Shown in pieces: positions 14,261 through 17,470 of a stretch of DNA of 17,470 nt. The translations under genes and the position numbers were made by a program. The notes under the pieces are model-generated. The model ran no database searches. It saw nothing but the letters and a program-made list of their open reading frames with translations, and was not told where the DNA came from. The stretch's first letter is position 1; each line of letters starts with the position of its first letter. The stretch covers positions 1 to 17,470 of the forward strand of contig CAYJGC010000035.1 of assembly GCA_964369725.1 (NCBI GenBank), written 5' to 3'. The stretch comes from Paraeggerthella sp964369725 (lineage in GTDB: Bacteria > Actinomycetota > Coriobacteriia > Coriobacteriales > Eggerthellaceae).

Positions 14261-15823
14261 ATGGCTGAAAGATATGAAAAAGTTACAACTGATTTGCACA
14301 ATAGTAGCTCAAACGAAGTCAATATTGGCAGAACGTCCATTAAGAGAACTCTCAGTGGGTTTGGGTTTTTTGCCATCACAGCCTCAATGGTGATGACGGT
14401 GTATGAGTTTCCTTCCTTTGCGACATCGGGCTTTTCCCTAGTGTTTTTTCTCATAGTAGGAGGCATCTTTTGGTTTTTACCCGTTGCCATGTGTTCAGCC
14501 GAGATGGCAACAGTGAAAGGATGGGAATCAGGTGGAATTTTTGCATGGGTAGGCAATACACTTGGTAAACGATGGGGCTTTGCGGCGTTGTTTTTTCAAT
14601 GGTTCCAGATTACGGTTGGGTTTGTGACCATGTCTTTTTTTGTTCTGGCAGCACTTGCCTATGTGGTCAAATGGGATGCTTTGTACAGCGACCCGCTTGT
14701 TATGTTTATCGGAGTAAGCATAATTGTGTGGGTACTTACGTTTACGCAGTTAGGGGGAACCAAGTTTACTGCACGCATTTCAAAAATAGGTTTCTATGGC
14801 GGTGTCATAGTGCCTGTTTTAGTCTTGTTTGGTGGACTGATCTACTACTTTTCAACAGGTGGGGAACTGCAGATCGCATTGAATGCAGACACGTTTGTTC
14901 CTGACTTTACCCAGGTAGATACCTTGGTTATTTTTGCTTCTTTTATTTTGTCCTACATGGGTGTAGAGGCTTCTGCTTCGCATGTAAATGAATTAAAAAA
15001 CCCTAACCGGAACTATCCGCTTGTTATGATAGTGTTGGTGTTAATTTCAATCGTATTAGACGCTCTGGGCGGACTAGCTGTTGCAACAACAATTTCGTCA
15101 GAGACGTTAGAGAGTAATTTGTCGTATGGCGTGATCGAAGCATTTAGATCAATCTATTCAGGTTATATAGGTTCTGCTACGGATTGGGTGGTGTTTGTGG
15201 TTGCTATGCTTTTGGCTTTAGGCGTTTTGGGAGAGATTTCTGCATGGATTGTAGGGCCTTCGCGCGCTTTGCTTGATACGGCGCATGAAGGAATTTTGCC
15301 CCCCTCTTTTAAAAAGGTTAACAAAAATGGCGTAAGTGTGCAGACTGTGGTTATTCAAGCGATATTTGTAACCATGTGGGCAGCAGTGTTGTGTGGATCA
15401 ATCGCGCTCTCCGGAGGCTCAAGTTCTTCAATTGGTTATCTTATGGCTATCGGTTTGACGGTTGTCATCTATTTGGCTGGATATATGCTTTTTTTCCTTG
15501 GGTATTTTGTTTTGATTTTGAAAAAGAAAAATCTTGAGAGATCATTTGAATTGCCTGGAGGAATGTTGTTTAAGCTTGTTGTCGCAGGTATGGGAATGCT
15601 GTTTACCGTAGGAACGTTTGTTATTTCGTTTTTCCCTTCGTCAAATTTGTCTTCTCAGGCAAACGTGGTGTATCAAACCACTTTGATTTTTGCCTTTATT
15701 ATTTCGGCAACCGTTCCTTTTGTAATTTATGGGTTGCGACGTCGATGGACACCAAAGGGAGTTGATGCAGGTAGAGGTTCTACGAGTAGCAAAATCGTCA
15801 GCCAAAAAGAAGAGCGCAATTAG
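14261..15823 (+). CDS. gadC: Glutamate:GABA antiporter (APC superfamily)
   Basis: This inner-membrane exchanger probably imports glutamate and exports GABA, removing intracellular protons together with the decarboxylase encoded next to it. The 520-residue protein has about twelve hydrophobic segments. It has the signature GVEASASHVNELKNPNRNYP (234-253), which is close to that of GadC and its glutamate/GABA exchange relatives. A hydrophilic N-terminus of about 30 residues and a basic, hydrophilic C-terminus of about 35 residues flank the membrane core. In E. coli GadC the C-terminal tail plugs the channel at neutral pH, and this tail may do the same. I chose the ATG at 14261 because GAAAGG (14249-14254) precedes it. 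A GTG at 14219 is in frame but would add a non-typical extension. Its stop codon overlaps the ribosome-binding site of gadB, which makes a two-gene unit. Exchange of another amino acid and its amine remains possible, but the partner enzyme favours glutamate. Confidence 0.9.
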   Translation: MAERYEKVTTDLHNSSSNEVNIGRTSIKRTLSGFGFFAITASMVMTVYEFPSFATSGFSLVFFLIVGGIFWFLPVAMCSAEMATVKGWESGGIFAWVGNTLGKRWGFAALFFQWFQITVGFVTMSFFVLAALAYVVKWDALYSDPLVMFIGVSIIVWVLTFTQLGGTKFTARISKIGFYGGVIVPVLVLFGGLIYYFSTGGELQIALNADTFVPDFTQVDTLVIFASFILSYMGVEASASHVNELKNPNRNYPLVMIVLVLISIVLDALGGLAVATTISSETLESNLSYGVIEAFRSIYSGYIGSATDWVVFVVAMLLALGVLGEISAWIVGPSRALLDTAHEGILPPSFKKVNKNGVSVQTVVIQAIFVTMWAAVLCGSIALSGGSSSSIGYLMAIGLTVVIYLAGYMLFFLGYFVLILKKKNLERSFELPGGMLFKLVVAGMGMLFTVGTFVISFFPSSNLSSQANVVYQTTLIFAFIISATVPFVIYGLRRRWTPKGVDAGRGSTSSKIVSQKEERN

Positions 15824-15832
15824 GAGGATATT

Positions 15833-17290
15833 ATGATGAAGAAAGCTCCGGTAAGTAAAATCCTTGAGAGCATGGATGAAGAAACAAAATATCTTACGCC
15901 CATATTTGGATCAGAGGCAAGTGATATGAGCATGCCTCGTACGAAGATAAATAGCGAACCTGTTTCGCCTCGCGTTGCCTATGAAATGATTAAAGAGTAT
16001 CTCTCCATAGAAGGCAATGCCACGCAAAATCTTGCGACATTTTGCCAAACGTATATGGAGCCAACAGCTGCAAAAATTATGGCTGAAACTATGGATAAAA
16101 ATGCTATTGATAAAGACGAGTACCCCATGACTGCCGATCTTGAAAATCGCTGTGTAGCTATGATGGGCGACTTATGGAATGCGGATTCAGCTGAAGAACC
16201 AATGGGGACATCAACGGTTGGTTCGTCAGAAGCTTGTATGTTGGGTGGCTTGGGTATGCTGTTTCGCTGGAAAGAGCTTGCCAAAGAAGCGGGTGTTGAG
16301 GTGCATGGAGAGAAGCGTCCCAACCTGGTGATTTCCTCTGGTTATCAAGTGTGCTGGGAAAAATTTTGCCGCTATTGGGATATAGAAATGAGGCTAGTAC
16401 CACTTGATAAAGAACACCTTTCGCTTAACATGGACATCGTCATGGACTACATAGATGACCATACCATTGGCATTGTGGCAATTTTGGGTATCACCTACAC
16501 GGGTAAGTATGATGATGTTGAAAAGCTCGATTATCTGGTTGAGGAATATAACGCCGCTCATCCTAATCTTCCCATTCGTATTCATGTCGATGGTGCTTCG
16601 GGGGCAATGTTTACGCCGTTTGTCAATCCCGAGCTCGTATGGGACTTTCGTTTAAAAAACGTGTGGTCAATCAATTGCTCAGGTCATAAATATGGGCTTG
16701 TGTACCCTGGCGTTGGCTGGGTTGTGTGGCGTAGTAAAGAGGCATTGCCGCAAGATATGATTTTCTGGGTGAGCTATTTAGGCGGCGAAGAGGCAACGAT
16801 GGCCATAAACTTTTCTCATTCTGCAGCACAAGTTGTGGGTCAATACTACGTCTTGCTGCGTAATGGCTTCGAAGGTTTTCGTGAAATTCATGAACGTACG
16901 CTCAATGTAGCCCGCTACTTAGCAGCCGAGATTAAGGAAATGGGAATATTTGATTTGTATGAAGAGGCAACAGAGATTCCCATCGTATGCTGGGGGCTCA
17001 AAGAAGATGCCGCTATAAATTGGTCGTTGTATGAACTGTCTGACCGACTACGCATGAGTGGCTGGCAGGTGCCAGCGTATCCCATGCCTGTAAATTTAGA
17101 AGACATGACGGTTCAACGCGTGGTGGCACGGCAGGATTTTTCAATGCCGCTGTGTATACGCCTTGTTCAGGATATGAAAAATGAGATTGCAACACTCAAT
17201 ACGATGCGTCTCGTTGCACAAGATGCGCCTGAAGGGAAACGCTCAAGCTTTAATCACGGGTCGCGCGCTTTGGTTCATGAAGAAGGCTGA
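15833..17290 (+). CDS. gadB: Glutamate decarboxylase (PLP-dependent)
   Basis: The enzyme converts glutamate to GABA and CO2 and uses up a cytoplasmic proton. The 485-residue protein is colinear with E. coli GadA/GadB. It has the TSTVGSSEA cofactor-binding block (126-134), HVDGASG with D253 contacting the pyridine nitrogen, and INCSGHKYGL with K286 as the Schiff-base lysine. Also present are FWVSYLGGEEATMAINFSH, and RGWQVPA-like SGWQVPAYPM near the C-terminus. E. coli GadB ends in a histidine-containing tail that shuts the active site at neutral pH. Here a similar SSFNHG is present but is followed by about ten more residues (SRALVHEEG). AGGAGG (15822-15827) overlaps the gadC stop codon and lies 5 nt before the ATG; a second ATG at 15836 is also possible. 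The gadC-then-gadB order implies coordinated acid stress or energy metabolism. Confidence 0.96.
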   Translation: MMKKAPVSKILESMDEETKYLTPIFGSEASDMSMPRTKINSEPVSPRVAYEMIKEYLSIEGNATQNLATFCQTYMEPTAAKIMAETMDKNAIDKDEYPMTADLENRCVAMMGDLWNADSAEEPMGTSTVGSSEACMLGGLGMLFRWKELAKEAGVEVHGEKRPNLVISSGYQVCWEKFCRYWDIEMRLVPLDKEHLSLNMDIVMDYIDDHTIGIVAILGITYTGKYDDVEKLDYLVEEYNAAHPNLPIRIHVDGASGAMFTPFVNPELVWDFRLKNVWSINCSGHKYGLVYPGVGWVVWRSKEALPQDMIFWVSYLGGEEATMAINFSHSAAQVVGQYYVLLRNGFEGFREIHERTLNVARYLAAEIKEMGIFDLYEEATEIPIVCWGLKEDAAINWSLYELSDRLRMSGWQVPAYPMPVNLEDMTVQRVVARQDFSMPLCIRLVQDMKNEIATLNTMRLVAQDAPEGKRSSFNHGSRALVHEEG

Positions 17291-17369
17291 GGCTCTATCC
17301 GCGAACGCGCACAGCTAGTTGAAAGTAGAAGCAACAGATAAGGACGATAGCGGTTTTATATTTAAAGAA

Positions 17370-17417
17370 AAACAGGACTGCATCGATTGTGATGCGGTCC
17401 TGTTTGTCATGCGCCCT
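17370..17417 (+). terminator. Terminator after gadB, possibly bidirectional
   Basis: A 15-bp stem with one G-U pair (17370-17384 with 17391-17405) and a 6-nt loop lies 79 nt after gadB. On the plus strand the T-run is within the stem. On the minus strand the hairpin is followed by TCTTTAAAT-type DNA, so it could also stop a convergent transcript from the right. Confidence 0.8.
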
Positions 17418-17470
17418 TTTTATTAGTGCCGCGTAGGGGTTAGCTTTGCTAATAAATTATGCGCCCTATT
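17406..17470. other. Window-edge sequence with a 9-bp direct repeat
   Basis: ATGCGCCCT occurs at 17409-17417 and again at 17459-17467. On the minus strand one frame is open from the edge to a TAA at 17423-17425, which could be the end of a convergent gene, but 15 codons are too few to judge. Confidence 0.25.

Noticed and set aside
11941..17452. An 11-base word AGCTTTGCTAA shared by the MFS upstream region (11941-11951) and the right end (17442-17452)
   Set aside because: Matches of this length are expected by chance many times in a window of this size, and the flanks diverge.
17409..17467. Direct repeat ATGCGCCCT considered as an insertion-element or attachment-site end
   Set aside because: Only 9 bases, no integrase or transposase nearby, and the window ends there.

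Overview
The window looks like a chromosomal stretch from an anaerobic, amino-acid-using bacterium of moderate GC, by eye a little under half. The gene set is a PepV-type dipeptidase, NiFe-hydrogenase maturation genes, an arginine amidinotransferase and a glutamate decarboxylase/antiporter pair. This makes me think of the Actinomycetota class Coriobacteriia (Eggerthellaceae or relatives). That placement is inference from gene content and protein style, not a database match. All recognisable genes are on the plus strand. I see no tRNA, rRNA, CRISPR array, insertion sequence or prophage.

Layout. (a) 1-2325: an M20 dipeptidase of the PepV/Sapep type at the left edge, then a LytTR-family response regulator with no kinase beside it, closed by a clear terminator. 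(b) 2326-8256: a probable operon of a phosphoglucose isomerase-type enzyme, hypF, hypC and hypD. The gaps are 21, 20 and 9 nt, and the operon ends in a 16-bp terminator. hypA, hypB, hypE and hydrogenase structural genes are absent from the window. (c) 8257-9898: a long AT-rich regulatory region with a good promoter and a hairpin-bearing leader, then an L-arginine:X amidinotransferase with markedly 'optimised' codons and its own terminator. (d) 9899-11874: an EamA/DMT-family transporter and an unrecognised 186-residue protein, each with its own terminator-like hairpin. (e) 11875-13457: an MHS-type (ProP-like) MFS transporter with a striking 15-bp hairpin before it. (f) 13458-17405: a TetR-family regulator, then a tight gadC-gadB pair (glutamate/GABA antiporter and glutamate decarboxylase).

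How the genes may work together. gadC-gadB should give acid resistance and proton-motive energy by exchanging glutamate for GABA. The amidinotransferase should move the amidino group of arginine to an amine, releasing ornithine. Its catalytic Cys/His/Asp triad is intact, but two residues that contact the acceptor in human AGAT are different, so the acceptor is open. Glycine is the textbook acceptor; GABA, made a few kilobases away, is a testable alternative. The neighbouring EamA transporter could move the amine or guanidino product. These links are hypotheses from proximity and chemistry. The best candidates for undescribed biology are the strongly expressed-looking amidinotransferase with its elaborate upstream region, the alternative-pairing hairpin before the MFS gene, and the joining of a sugar-phosphate isomerase to hydrogenase maturation genes.
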